Shown piece by piece: positions 26,475-35,885 of a stretch of 64,000 nucleotides of DNA. Position 1 is the stretch's first letter, and the number at the start of each line of letters is the position of its first letter. A program made the position numbers and the translations under genes. The notes under the pieces were generated by a model that worked only from the letters and a program-made list of their open reading frames with translations, had not been told where the DNA came from and made no database searches. The stretch comes from Streptomyces sp. NBC_00353 (GTDB lineage: Bacteria > Actinomycetota > Actinomycetes > Streptomycetales > Streptomycetaceae), in the NCBI RefSeq assembly GCF_036108815.1, contig NZ_CP107985.1, positions 8,987,501 through 9,051,500 of the forward strand, given 5' to 3'.

Positions 26475-27039
26475 ATCCCGTCCTCCGAGGAGAGCGACTG
26501 CACCGCATCATCAACGCCACCCGGCCCGGCGATCAGGTACTCGTCTACTCGTCGCCCCCTGGCGGGAACGGCATGAACGGGGTGTGACGATCCGGACCAA
26601 CGGCACCTGGACCTGGCCGACGGTCTCCTGCAGCGCGAGTTGATCCTCGAACACCCGACACACCGCACCTGTGGCGCGGCGGCCCATGGCCGCCGCGCCA
26701 CGCTGCTGCCGGCCGGCGCTCCTGCCCGCGGGTGTTTCGTCTTCGTAGGCGCGCCCCCACTTCACCGGTATCGAAGGCTGAACGTCCGTGCGTCAGGCAC
26801 AGTCGAGCTCGGGAGCGAAGGATCAGGCGCCTTCGTCGCCGCCGAGCGCTCCGCGTCGGACTCCAGGTCCACCCCCGCCGATCTTCGCTGAGAGCACCGG
26901 CGGAACGCGGCGGGCGGTGCCGGCCGGCACCGCGTCCAGGGGCCTGACCTGCTCGGCGGTCACCCGGGTAGCGCCGTCACCGTCAAGACGAAGGCGTCAC
27001 GTATGGCACGGTCGGATGCCGACGAGGTGCTGGGCACGT
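26475..27039. other. Degenerate coding remnants
   Basis: 565 bp with broken protein-like pieces: plus strand from 26490 reads ..RIINATRPGDQVLVYSSPPGG.. to a stop, then in another frame RTNGTWTWP (~26590-26625). Minus strand ~26985-26880 reads ..TRVTAEQVRPLDAVPAGTARRVPP. None is intact and none can be named. The region looks like decayed genes. Confidence 0.35.
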
Positions 27040-27699
27040 TCAGTGGGTGGCGGTTGCCAGCAGTTCGGGTAGGTCGCGCATGCTCTCGAACACGACGGTG
27101 TCCGGTCCCTCCAGCCGTGAGGCTGGTGTGAGACCGCCGTAGTAGCCGAAGGCGCGCATTCCTGCGGCGCGGGTGGCCTGTACTCCGTACGTACTGTCTT
27201 CGATCACCGCGCACTGCGCGGGCTCCACTCCCATCGAGCGTGCAGCATGCAGGAAGGGGTCGGGTGCGGGTTTCCCGCTGGGGACGTCGGCGGCGCTGAA
27301 GATGTGCGTCTTGAAGTAGTCGCTCAACGAAGTGATCTGCAGGCTGTGCCGGATGTCGTCGTGACTGCCGTTGGAGGCGACACAGATGGGTTTGGTGAGG
27401 CTGTTCAGGACCTCGGTGATGCCGTCGGCAACGGTCAGTTCGGCTGCGAAGGCCGCCCGATACAGATGGTCATACCGCCGCTGCCAGTTCTTCTCCAGGC
27501 GCCGCCCAAGTCGTTCTTCCACAGCAGCCGTATAGACCTCGTCCGACGAGCCGACGAACCGTTCGATGATCTCCGCCTCGGTGAACGTGCACCCCAGGTC
27601 GGCCGTGATCATCGCGTCCACTTTCACGCATATTCGTTCGCTGTCCACCAGTACGCCGTCACAGTCGAAGATCACCAGTTCAACCGCGTTCTGTGTCAT
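27040..27699 (-). CDS. HAD-superfamily phosphatase (beta-phosphoglucomutase-like)
   Basis: 219 aa. Motif I is FDCDGVLVDS with the nucleophile Asp, motif II CVASNGS, motif III Lys in PSGKPAPDPFL, motif IV VIEDSTYGVQA. The helical cap inserted after motif I (subtype C1) matches the beta-phosphoglucomutase/phosphoglycolate phosphatase branch. It hydrolyses or transfers a phosphate on a small sugar phosphate. ATG 27699 is preferred because the family begins just before motif I; its Shine-Dalgarno is weak. No operon partner. Confidence 0.88.
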   Translation of the reverse strand: MTQNAVELVIFDCDGVLVDSERICVKVDAMITADLGCTFTEAEIIERFVGSSDEVYTAAVEERLGRRLEKNWQRRYDHLYRAAFAAELTVADGITEVLNSLTKPICVASNGSHDDIRHSLQITSLSDYFKTHIFSAADVPSGKPAPDPFLHAARSMGVEPAQCAVIEDSTYGVQATRAAGMRAFGYYGGLTPASRLEGPDTVVFESMRDLPELLATATH

Positions 27700-28032
27700 G
27701 ACCGGAAGCCCGGAGAGGAAGTCGTCAACGCGACTGGCCGACGACGGATTTGGAGTGGTTGGGCACCAACAGGCCCTGACGTGCCGGATCGGGGTTGCTG
27801 GCTGGGGCATGTCCACGCCGGTGGGGCCGTCGTGGGCGCGCGGCGCCGCTCACGGCGAGGGGTGGCAGGCTCCGTTCCGGGTGGTGCGGCCTGAGTGGGG
27901 AGTTTCGCGGATCCCCATCAGCAGCGTGGTGACGGCGTTCACCACGCAATGCTGGGCATCGTTCATCTCCACAACCTCGCCCTCAACGGATATCTTCAGC
28001 CCCGTACGGGAGAACACTTTCGAGGGGGAGCC
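27700..28032. other. Divergent intergenic region
   Basis: 333 bp between the HAD gene and DUF2871 gene. A minus-strand stretch (~28014-27897) reads as open coding-like sequence (..EMNDAQHCVVNAVTTLLMGI..), but it has no start signal and no recognisable family. GAGGGGGA before 28033 is the DUF2871 ribosome binding site. Confidence 0.3.
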
Positions 28033-28509
28033 ATGACCATCCGGGCATCGCTGCACGCGGCCCATGTCTACATGATCCTGGGCGTCGTTTCCGGGCTCTA
28101 CTACCGAGAGCTCACCAAGCACAACGGGTTCGACGGGGAGACCCAACTGTCGGTAGTCCACACCCATTTGCTGGCCCTCGGTATGCTGGCCTTCCTCATC
28201 GTCCTTGCGCTCGACAAGCTGTTCTCCCTGTCCGGCAGCCGGCACTTCACCTACTTCTTCGCCTTCTACAACGCGGGCATCGCCATCACCGTGGGAGCCA
28301 TGGTCTTCCGCGGCACGCAGACCGTCCTCGGCCACCCCGTCCCCGAGGCGGTCTCCTGGATCGCAGGCCTGGGTCACACGGTCCTCACCGTCGGTCTGAT
28401 CCTCCTGTTCACCTTGCTCGGCAAGCGCGTCACCAATGGGCGCACCACTTCAGAGAGCGCCCCGGGGGATGGCCTGTCGGCCGAGCTGGAGAAGGGCAAC
28501 GCGTTGTAG
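28033..28509 (+). CDS. DUF2871 family four-TM membrane protein
   Basis: 158 aa with four hydrophobic helices. It carries the family's hallmark in helices 1-2: GLYYRELTKHNGF followed by ETQLSVVHTHLLALGM. The histidines in VHTH and H-bearing helix 4 (GLGHTV) would face each other within the membrane and could hold a metal or haem, but no activity is established. GAGGGGGA precedes the ATG. Confidence 0.85.
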   Translation: MTIRASLHAAHVYMILGVVSGLYYRELTKHNGFDGETQLSVVHTHLLALGMLAFLIVLALDKLFSLSGSRHFTYFFAFYNAGIAITVGAMVFRGTQTVLGHPVPEAVSWIAGLGHTVLTVGLILLFTLLGKRVTNGRTTSESAPGDGLSAELEKGNAL

Positions 28510-28643
28510 TAGGCGACAACCGAGAGCAGCTGTCGAGGGGTTCTGCCGAGCAGACGCCGGTCTGATGACTTCGAGGTGTTGCTGAGTTCCGTCTCTTCCA
28601 CGCTCAGGCCGCCGACGCGACCGAGCATCGTGTACGTGGTCCG

Positions 28644-28760
28644 TCAGGGCCAGTGCCGCTCGGGCACATCCCGCCATGGCGAGCCGGTTTGCGCCCGCCG
28701 CCAGACCCCGTCGAAGAAGTCCCGAGATCGTTCCACGAGTTGACCACCGTCTCCAGCGCG
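28644..28760 (-). pseudogene. IS5-type transposase relic (N-terminal domain)
   Basis: On the minus strand the frame reads ..FFDGVWRRAQTGSPWRDVPERHWP and then hits TGA. This is the conserved start of IS5-family transposases (typically ..GIFWRLRTGSPWRDLPERYGPW..). After the stop, the same frame continues RTTYTMLGRV, echoing the family's KTVY..RRW. No terminal repeats remain. Confidence 0.65.
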
Positions 28761-28790
28761 CGGCGGCCCGGGGCCGCCGCGCGCCACCGC

Positions 28791-29657
28791 TCAGACCGCA
28801 GTCCGCTCCACGGGGATCCACAGCTCCGCGTCCGCCTGTGACCCGTCCTGCGACAGCCGGGTCCGCAGGATCTCGGGCCCCGGCCGGCTCCGGTACGGAT
28901 TGGATGGGAACCACTGCGTGAACACGTCCCTCCACAGGTACTGGAGCGCCTGCGGAAACGGCCCGGAGTTCTCGAAGACGGCCCACGCCCCGGCCGGGAC
29001 AGTGAGCGCGTCCATGCCCTCGGGCACGGCGGCGCGCGTCACCACGCCGTGGTAATAGTCGAGTTCGGTGCCCTCGGCGCGGCTGTCGTCCAGATTGTCA
29101 CTCGCCGAGATGATCCCCTTCGGATCCTGGTCGGACAGGCTCTGGATGCGCTGCAGTGTCTCCTGGTCGATGCCCCGGATGAAGGCGGCGATGGCCGGGT
29201 TCACCCCCTCGTGCACGAGAGGGACACGCGCCTTCCTGCCGACCACACGGAATTCCTCCTTCTCCATGACCCTGTACCGCATGCTGCTGTTCCCTTCGAC
29301 GATGAGGCGGAAGGACATCCGTGGCTGGGACTGCAGACTCGCACCGACCCGCCTGACCTCGCCGGGACCGACGCCGTGCATCGCGCGGAACGCACGCGCG
29401 AACGCCTCCCCCGAGGTGTAGCCGTAACGCACCGCGACCTCCAGCAACGTCACCTCCCCGGCCAGCACTTCGGCACCCGCGACCGTCAGCCGCCTGCGCC
29501 GGATGTACTCCGACAACGGAATCCCCGCCAGCGCGGAGAACAGCCGTCGGAAGTGGTACTCCGACGTCACCGCGATCCGCGCCAGGTCGGACACCTCGAT
29601 CCGCTGATCAAGGTGGCACTCGATGTGCTCCATGGCCTGGTTCAGCCGCTCCAGCAC
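28791..29657 (-). CDS. AraC-family regulator with GyrI-like effector-binding domain
   Basis: 288 aa. Residues 1-105 contain the double AraC helix-turn-helix (..IEVSDLARIAVTSEYHFRRLFSALAG.., ..LEVAVRYGYTSGEAFARAFRAMHGVGPG..). The C-terminal ~160 residues (..YRVMEKEEFRVVGRKARVPL.. to ..QADAELWIPV) are a GyrI/Rob-type effector domain, which binds hydrophobic or drug-like ligands. AAGGAGG 6 nt before the GTG gives a firm start. Target unknown; no divergent partner gene nearby. Confidence 0.9.
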   Translation of the reverse strand: MLERLNQAMEHIECHLDQRIEVSDLARIAVTSEYHFRRLFSALAGIPLSEYIRRRRLTVAGAEVLAGEVTLLEVAVRYGYTSGEAFARAFRAMHGVGPGEVRRVGASLQSQPRMSFRLIVEGNSSMRYRVMEKEEFRVVGRKARVPLVHEGVNPAIAAFIRGIDQETLQRIQSLSDQDPKGIISASDNLDDSRAEGTELDYYHGVVTRAAVPEGMDALTVPAGAWAVFENSGPFPQALQYLWRDVFTQWFPSNPYRSRPGPEILRTRLSQDGSQADAELWIPVERTAV

Positions 29658-29811
29658 CCCGGCCTCCTTCCCTTTCGATCACTCACGCTAGGAGGGACCC
29701 ACCTTGCCGGACCCGACATCCTGTGCCCGGTCCGGTCGGGTACGACAGGACCCCGACGACCGCGCGCATCACACCTGTATCAACCGCAAAGAGGGACACC
29801 GGCGCCGTGAT

Positions 29812-30068
29812 CGCATCTCAACCACGGCCTGGAAGTCTTCATCCTTGATGACGGTGATGAAAACGCCGGTTGTGCGCGTTTTGACAACCACTGGCTTCAG
29901 GACTTCTTGCCTCAGGCGCTCGGGCAACTGCGCGGCTTGCCAATCGCGTTCAGCTCCGGCAACAACCTCGGCCTGATCCGCTGGTCATTCCTGCCGTACT
30001 TCTTCACCGTGATGACGACGAGGGCGAAGCCCATCGATGCGCCGGACGAACGAGCGATGGAGGACTGA
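29812..30068 (+). pseudogene. Startless coding fragment, unidentified
   Basis: A frame open from just after TGA at 29809-29811 to TGA at 30066-30068 reads like genuine protein (..LEVFILDDGDENAGCARFDNHWLQDF.. and ..SSGNNLGLIRWSFLPYFFTVM, given here in part) but has no ATG, GTG or TTG until near its end. It is probably the 3' remnant of a deleted gene. Family not recognised. Confidence 0.4.
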
Positions 30069-30424
30069 GGGGCGGCGCCGTCCGAACTGTGAAGCATTGT
30101 GCCTGTTACCCGATTTATGCGATCGGTGGTGGGGCGCGGGGTGGTGCGGCGCGGTGTGCAAAGGGGCCGGAAAGGGCTTGTTGGTGCGGGTGACCGGGGT
30201 GGTTGCCGTATTCAGCGAATGTCAGGGCCACGCTCATGCGGGGTCTGTGACCGTTACAGTCGTCGGTTACGGAAATATCCGCATTTTGTAACGCAGGCCG
30301 AAGTCGCCGATCACAGGCGGGCGGGTGGTTCAGAGTGTGGGTCCTCGGCTTGTTGAGCCGGGACCCGCACCGCGCAGCATGGCTCTGACCTGGGCCTGGG
30401 CGCCTCTACTTGAGGGGACATCAC
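30069..30424 (+). other. Long leader with hairpin before the lamin-tail gene
   Basis: 356 bp. GGGTCC-T-CGGCT (30339-30350) pairs with AGCCG-GGACCC (30356-30366) around a TGTTG loop, an 11-bp stem with one bulge 58 nt before the start codon. An AT-rich stretch with GTTAC..GTAAC (30266-30292) is the likely promoter. A regulatory RNA structure is possible. Confidence 0.4.
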
Positions 30425-30937
30425 GTGTCTGCTTCTCGTACTGTCCGTCGTCTCGTCGCTACCGGTCTGGCGGCCGGTTCCGTTGTCGCCGTCGCGGCGA
30501 TGCCGGCATCCGCCGACGACGGCTACAACCGTGGCCGTCACCACCAGTCGTACTCGCGTGTGGTGCTCGGCAGCATCCAGTACGACAGCCCGGGCCGTGA
30601 CGACTACTCCAACCGTTCGCTGAACAGGGAGTGGGTCGAGGTCACCAACACCGGTTACCGGTCGGTGAATCTGGACGGATGGACACTCTCGGACCGGGAC
30701 GGCAACCGTTACCGCTTCGACGACCTGCGTCTGGCCGGCCGGGCCACCGTCCGCGTCCACACCGGACGCGGCTACGACACCCGCACCGACGTCTACCAGG
30801 ACCGCCGCACCGACTACGTCTGGAGCAACTACTCCGACACGGCCACCCTGCGCAACAATTACGGCCGGACCGTCGACACCGAGTCCTGGGGCCGTGACCG
30901 CGACCACCACAACAACGACCGCGGACACCGCCGCTGA
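30425..30937 (+). CDS. Secreted lamin-tail-domain (LTD) protein
   Basis: 170 aa. Sec signal (..LVATGLAAGSVVAVAAMPASA) then a single LTD fold: ..EWVEVTNTGYRSVNLDGWTLSD.., ..FDDLRLAGRATVRVHTGRG.., ..WSNYSDTATLRNNYG... LTDs in exported bacterial proteins are interaction domains often attached to nucleases or surface proteins; here the domain stands alone, ending in an Arg/His-rich tail. GAGGGGA supports the GTG start. A long hairpin terminator follows. Confidence 0.88.
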   Translation: MSASRTVRRLVATGLAAGSVVAVAAMPASADDGYNRGRHHQSYSRVVLGSIQYDSPGRDDYSNRSLNREWVEVTNTGYRSVNLDGWTLSDRDGNRYRFDDLRLAGRATVRVHTGRGYDTRTDVYQDRRTDYVWSNYSDTATLRNNYGRTVDTESWGRDRDHHNNDRGHRR

Positions 30938-30981
30938 CCTGACCCCCACCCGCCACTGACCGCGGACCCCCTCTCGGAACC

Positions 30982-31025
30982 GCTGCGTGCCGCCACCCCC
31001 CGCCCCCGAAGTGGCGGCACGCAGC
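30982..31025 (+). terminator. Long perfect terminator hairpin of the LTD gene
   Basis: GCTGCGTGCCGCCAC and GTGGCGGCACGCAGC pair over 15 bp without mismatch around a C-rich 14-nt loop, 45 nt past the stop codon. Confidence 0.8.
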
Positions 31026-31357
31026 TCGCGCGCTCACCGGCCATCTCCACGCCGGAGACCTCGCCGAGGCAGCAGACCTGGGCACACCCAGAAGGACCAG
31101 GGCCCCGGCGCGCACATCCTGTGAGGCCGGTACATGCCCGCGCGCGCCGTCCATCGAGCAAATCGCGCACTTCGAAGCCGGGGGCGTCGGGAGGCTACGG
31201 CCCGGGAGCGGGTGGAGCGCATCCGGGAGCAGAACGCGGACGGAGCTGAACCAGTGACCGGTGGCGGGCGGAGGAGGCGCTGTCCCGGCTCGTGAGCCCC
31301 TGGGAGACGGTCGAGGAGATCGTGGGCGACGCACGGGCGACGGCGGGGGTGCGACTT
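31026..31357. other. Decayed coding sequence
   Basis: About 330 bp with short protein-like pieces broken by frame changes, e.g. RERVERIREQN and RAEEALSRLVSPWETVEEIVG. No intact gene. It adjoins the AraC tail remnant. Confidence 0.3.
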
Positions 31358-31429
31358 TGTGTGGCGAATCAAGTGGCCGGATCGATCAGGAATCGAGAAG
31401 CGCGGGTCACGGAGCCGCGCCTAGCATGA
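31358..31429 (+). pseudogene. C-terminal tail of a deleted AraC regulator
   Basis: These 72 bp align without gaps to the last 72 bp of the intact AraC gene (32483-32554), about 54 identical bases by eye. They encode CVANQV..RNREARV..EPRLA-stop against CVAKQV..RNQEAPV..EPQLA-stop. The rest of the regulator is gone. The stop overlaps an ATG of the VOC gene, as in the intact pair. Confidence 0.7.
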
Positions 31430-31434
31430 CAGTC

Positions 31435-31845
31435 ATGGACATCACCATTCACACAAGCTCCCTTCCGCATGACGACCCGGACGCGTCCCTGGCCTTCTAC
31501 CGCGACACCCTCGGCTTCGAGGTCCGCAGCGACTTCGGACAGGGCAAGATGCGCTGGATCACGGTCGGCCCCGTCGGCCAGCCCGACACGTCCATCCTCC
31601 TGGCGCCGCCTGCCGCCGACCCTGGGGTCACCGAGGACGAGCGCCGCACCATCGCCGAGATGATGGCCAAGGGCACCTACGGCTGGATCCTGCTTGCCAC
31701 CCGGGACCTCGACGGCACTTTCGAGAAGGTGCAGGCCGGCGACGCCGAGGTCGTGCAGGAGCCGACGGAGCAGCCGTACGGCATCCGCGACTGCGCCTTC
31801 CGTGATCCCGCAGGCAACCTGATCCGCATCCAGGAGATTCGCTGA
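31435..31845 (+). CDS. VOC-superfamily (glyoxalase/bleomycin-resistance-like) protein
   Basis: 136 aa with two beta-alpha-beta-beta-beta units: ..DDPDASLAFYRDTLGFEV.. and ..DLDGTFEKVQAGDAEVVQEPTEQPYGIRDCAFRDPAGNLIRIQE. The metal-position Glu/His pattern of glyoxalases is partly kept (final E). Enzymatic role and substrate are unknown. ATG 31435 is used because homologues begin MDI; ATG 31426, overlapping the relic AraC stop, is an alternative. It was evidently once the second gene of an AraC-VOC pair. Confidence 0.85.
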   Translation: MDITIHTSSLPHDDPDASLAFYRDTLGFEVRSDFGQGKMRWITVGPVGQPDTSILLAPPAADPGVTEDERRTIAEMMAKGTYGWILLATRDLDGTFEKVQAGDAEVVQEPTEQPYGIRDCAFRDPAGNLIRIQEIR

Positions 31846-32089
31846 GCCGTGCGGTCATCGATTCGGCCATGACGGCCGGCGCCGCGATCACCTGCGAAGA
31901 ATACGGTGGCCGGTGCTTCCGGGCCGCTGTCCTGGACCACTCCCTCGGCGGGCGTGCCGTCGCGGAGCCCGAGCCGCCCCCGGCCTCCGTCCCGCCGCCG
32001 GCAAGTCGGTCATCGCCATCGAGCACCTCGCCGCCTGCCGCCGCTTGCAACCCAGGTGCTCGCGGACATCGAGGAAAAGGAGTTCTCCC

Positions 32090-32553
<464 letters not shown>

Positions 32554-32554
<1 letters not shown>

Positions 32555-33186
32555 TGGCCATGGCATCCATCGAATCCGTCACCCTCGACGTGGCCGACCC
32601 CACGGCCGCCAACCGCTTCTACACCGCCGCCTTCGGCTTGGACACGCAGATACACCTGCGGGCCTCGGAGGCACCCACAACCGGCTTCCGTGGGTTCACA
32701 CTGGCACTCACGGTGTCCCAGCCGGCCACCGTCAACAGCCTCATCGACGCCGCCCTCGACGCCGGCGCCACGCCGCTGAAGCCTGCCACGAAGTCGTTCT
32801 GGGGCTACGGCGGTGTCGTACGAGCCCCGGACGGGACGATCTGGAAGGTCGCGACCTCGGCGAAGAAGGACACCGGCCCGGACACCCGGCAGATCGACGA
32901 GATCGTGCTCCTGCTGGGAGTCGCGGACGTGGCTGCGAGCAAGCGGTTCTACGTCGAGCGCGGTCTTGCCGTGGCGAAGAGCTTCAGCCGCATGTACGTC
33001 GAGTTCGCCGCTGGGTCGAGTCCCGTCAAGCTGGCGCTGTACAGGCGCCGTGCCCTTGCCAAGGACGTCGGCGTCACTCCCGACGGCACCGGATCGCACC
33101 GGCTCATGATCGGCGGCGATGCCGGGCCTTTCACCGACCCGGACGGGTTCGCATGGGAGGCCGCATCGCTGACGCCCACGCCCTGA
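32554..33186 (+). CDS. VOC-superfamily protein coupled to AraC gene
   Basis: 210 aa, two VOC modules: ..VADPTAANRFYTAAFGLDTQI.. (residues ~10-100) and ..LLLGVADVAASKRFYVERGLAVAKSF.. (~118-205), ending ..DPDGFAWEAA. Glyoxalase-like fold; it may be a dioxygenase, isomerase or ligand-sequestering resistance protein. The ATG overlaps the AraC stop. This is the intact copy of a pair seen decayed 1.1 kb upstream. Confidence 0.88.
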
Positions 33187-33251
33187 CGCGCCACGACCGA
33201 CGGAGCCTCTCCCTTGGAGGAAGGGCTCTCCACCAAGTGACTGGAGGAAGC

Positions 33252-33707
33252 ATGACGGGCGCGCCGCCGCGTGGGCTTGAGGAGAGGCTGCGGGACACTC
33301 GCGCGAAACTGGCGAGCGACGTCGATCTCTGGGTCGCGACGTCGGGCTCCGCGGGCGGCGTCCACCTCATCCCGCTCTCGTACCTCTGGGACGGGACCGC
33401 ATTCGTCATCTCGACGCCGCGCGCCTCCGTCACCGGCCGCAACCTGCTGGCGGAAGGCCGGGTGCGACTCAGCCTCGGGCCGACGCGTGACGTCGTCGTC
33501 GTCGACGGCACCGCCGAGCCGGTGGGCATCGCCGACCTCGGCCCGGAGGCGGGCGACGCGTTCGCGACCAAGACCGGTTTCGACCCGCGCGAGCTCGACG
33601 AGCCCTACCAATACTTCCTGATCCGGCCTCGGCGCATCCAGGCCTGGCGGGAGGCGAACGAGCTGCAGGGACGGGACCTCATGCGCGACGGCCGCTGGCT
33701 CGGCTGA
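33252..33707 (+). CDS. PPOX-class (flavin/F420-binding) family protein
   Basis: 151 aa with the split-barrel fold of pyridoxamine-phosphate-oxidase-like proteins: ..DLWVATSGSAGGVHLIPLSYLWDG.., ..RNLLAEGRVRLSLGPTRDVVVVDG.. and ..YQYFLIRPRRIQAWRE. Actinobacterial members often bind F420 or FMN and reduce small molecules. GGAGG 5 nt before the ATG supports the start. It follows the AraC-VOC pair by 65 bp and may be co-transcribed. Confidence 0.82.
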   Translation: MTGAPPRGLEERLRDTRAKLASDVDLWVATSGSAGGVHLIPLSYLWDGTAFVISTPRASVTGRNLLAEGRVRLSLGPTRDVVVVDGTAEPVGIADLGPEAGDAFATKTGFDPRELDEPYQYFLIRPRRIQAWREANELQGRDLMRDGRWLG

Positions 33708-34419
33708 CCGCCGCACGGGAACACATCCGCCCCGGGGAACACACCCGCCCCGCCTGGCGAGCGGCGCGGGTGAGGACGTGGACTTCCCGCGGGGACTCCT
33801 CACTCGGACCGAGCAGAGCAGACGCACCTGAGACCGCTCCAGCACCGGCCTTCGTCGGGAGAAGCACGTGACAGCCGGTGATCGTCGGCGGCCAGTTGTC
33901 TCCCCAGCAATCTGGCCGCGGGTGGGGAATCCAACTGGCCGCAGACACCCACCGCCGGGCATTCGGCCCTTCGGGTGACGGGCATTCTGCTCGGCACCGT
34001 CGAGGGATGCGGCGCTGACGCCTGGGCTGTACAGGTGCTTGCCTGTGGGCTGGGGGGTGCGTGGTGGACTGCACGCTGTGACCGTGAGTCTTTGTCATCA
34101 AGATGGCGAGATCGTGGAAGCCAGGAGCCGAATCGTCGGCACGAGCGTGGGACGAGCAAGTGGATGGTGCAAACCTCGCCGGTGCGCATGAGAGACATCC
34201 GGTCTTCGCGCAAGTTTCGGGTTCCTGCGTGCGCAAGTCCGCATGCACCTGTTTGCGGCCACCTGAGCCTACTTGTATGCAGACTACTGACGGTGACGAT
34301 CGGTGCCGAAGCAGGTTGCGGCATCGAGGGGTTGGTGTTGGTGTTGAGGGGACGAAGACGCTGCGCTCACGCAGGACCCTCTCAGCTGACGCCCAATCTC
34401 CATGGAATCGGAAGTGAGC
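33708..34419. other. Gene-free region before the RclA-like gene
   Basis: About 710 bp with no gene I can support on either strand. It begins with a short tandem repeat: GGGAACACATCCGCCCC (33717-33733) and the same 17-mer with one change (33735-33751). GGAAG at 34410-34414 is the ribosome binding site of the next gene. Confidence 0.4.
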
Positions 34420-35814
34420 ATGGAAGGCGCAAACCACAGTCTCCACGCTGATGTCCTGGTCATCGGCTACGGCAAAGGCGGCAAGACGGTGGCCGCGAAG
34501 ATGGGCCGCCTCGGCAAGCGGGTCGTGCTTGTGGAGCGGTCGGACCGGATGTATGGAGGCACCTGCCCCAACGTGGGCTGCGTACCGACGAAGGCACTGG
34601 TCCACCACGCCAACAAGCGCCGATCGGAGGATCCGGCGCAGGAGTGGTACGAGCGTTCCGTCACCAACGTCCAAGCGGTGACGAAGATGATGCGCGACGG
34701 CAACTACGAGGGGCTGAACGGCATGGAGACCGTCACGGTCCTCACCGGTCAAGCCGCGTTTGTCGACGCCCACACCGTGGCGGTCCAAGCAGGCCGCGAA
34801 CGCCTTACGGTCACCGCCGACACCATCTTGATCAATACCGGCTCCGAGCCGATCATCCGCGACATTCCTGGGCTGCGTGACAGCCTGTACACCGTCACCA
34901 GCACCGAACTGATCGAGACCACCGTCCTGCCGGAACGACTGACCATCATCGGTGGCGGATACCTCGGTCTGGAGTTCGCCGCGATCTACCGACAGTTCGG
35001 CTCAGAGGTGACCGTGCTCGAGGCATCTCCGAAGATCCTTGGTCGTGTCGATGACGACGTCGCCGCCGTAGCCCAGGAAATCCTCACCGACGAGGGCATC
35101 GAGATCATTGCCGGCGCCCAGGTGCGCCAGGTCCGCGACGGCGACAGCGGTGCGACCGTCGTTTACGACAAGGACGGCCACGAGCACTCCCTGGCGGCCG
35201 ACGCCATCCTGGCCGCCACCGGCCGCGCCCCGGCCACCCGCGACCTCGCCCTGGAGGCGGCCGGGGTCCGTACCACCGAGCGGGGTGCGGTCGAGGTCGA
35301 CGGGTTCTTGCGCACCAGCCAGCCGCACATCTACGCCCTCGGCGACGTCAACGGTGGTCCGCAGTTCACCTACATCTCCCTCGACGACAGCCGCATCGTC
35401 CTCGATCAGCTCATCGGTGAGGGCAAGCGCTCCACGGCGGACCGGGTGGCCATCCCGCACACCCTGTTCATGACCCCGCCGCTGGCGACCGTCGGGCTGA
35501 CCGAGAAGGAGGCCCGCGCGGCCGGACACCGGGTGAAGATCGCCAGCCAGCCGGTCGCCGAGATCATCGCCATGCCGCGCGCCTACATCGTCGAGGACCC
35601 CCGCGGTGTCATGAAGTTCGTCCTCGACGCCGACACCGACGACATTCTCGGCGCCGCCCTGCTCAGCATCGACGCGCAGGAACTCATCAACACCGTCGCG
35701 CTCGCCATGCGGCACGGCGTCAAGGCGGCCGAACTCCGCGACGCCGTCTACCAGCACCCCACCTCCACCGAAGCCTTCAACGACGTACTCGCCACCATCG
35801 TGCGAGCCGATTGA
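34420..35814 (+). CDS. rclA: RclA-like flavoprotein disulfide reductase (hypothiocyanite reductase family)
   Basis: 464 aa, pyridine-nucleotide-disulfide oxidoreductase fold. FAD motif VIGYGKGGKTVA, redox pair Cys49/Cys54 in YGGTCPNVGCVPTKAL, NAD(P)H motif IIGGGYLGLEFA, second FAD motif YALGDVNGG. The long match to E. coli RclA includes FTYISLDDSRIV, GEGKRST and FMTPPLATVGLTE, which separate it from mercuric reductase or lipoamide dehydrogenase. RclA reduces hypothiocyanous acid and protects against reactive chlorine. ATG 34420 has GGAAG upstream; ATG 34402 is possible. The AraC-type partner RclR of E. coli is not adjacent. Confidence 0.85.
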   Translation: MEGANHSLHADVLVIGYGKGGKTVAAKMGRLGKRVVLVERSDRMYGGTCPNVGCVPTKALVHHANKRRSEDPAQEWYERSVTNVQAVTKMMRDGNYEGLNGMETVTVLTGQAAFVDAHTVAVQAGRERLTVTADTILINTGSEPIIRDIPGLRDSLYTVTSTELIETTVLPERLTIIGGGYLGLEFAAIYRQFGSEVTVLEASPKILGRVDDDVAAVAQEILTDEGIEIIAGAQVRQVRDGDSGATVVYDKDGHEHSLAADAILAATGRAPATRDLALEAAGVRTTERGAVEVDGFLRTSQPHIYALGDVNGGPQFTYISLDDSRIVLDQLIGEGKRSTADRVAIPHTLFMTPPLATVGLTEKEARAAGHRVKIASQPVAEIIAMPRAYIVEDPRGVMKFVLDADTDDILGAALLSIDAQELINTVALAMRHGVKAAELRDAVYQHPTSTEAFNDVLATIVRAD

Positions 35815-35885
35815 CCACCAGTCGCTCGCCCGGGCCGTTTCTCTCGAATCAGCCGCGGCGTGGCATCGAGAAGGGAAGGGTGCGG

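Noticed and set aside
32005..32040. UvrA-like peptide GKSVIAIEHLA in the leader of the AraC gene
   Set aside because: Only about 11 residues resemble the UvrA ATPase end and nothing around supports it; likely chance.
33717..33751. Two-copy tandem 17-mer as a possible iteron or CRISPR seed
   Set aside because: Only two copies with period 18; no further repeats or associated genes.
34420..35814. Mercuric reductase
   Set aside because: CxxxxC is present, but there is no N-terminal HMA domain or C-terminal cysteine pair and no mer genes; RclA-specific blocks match better.
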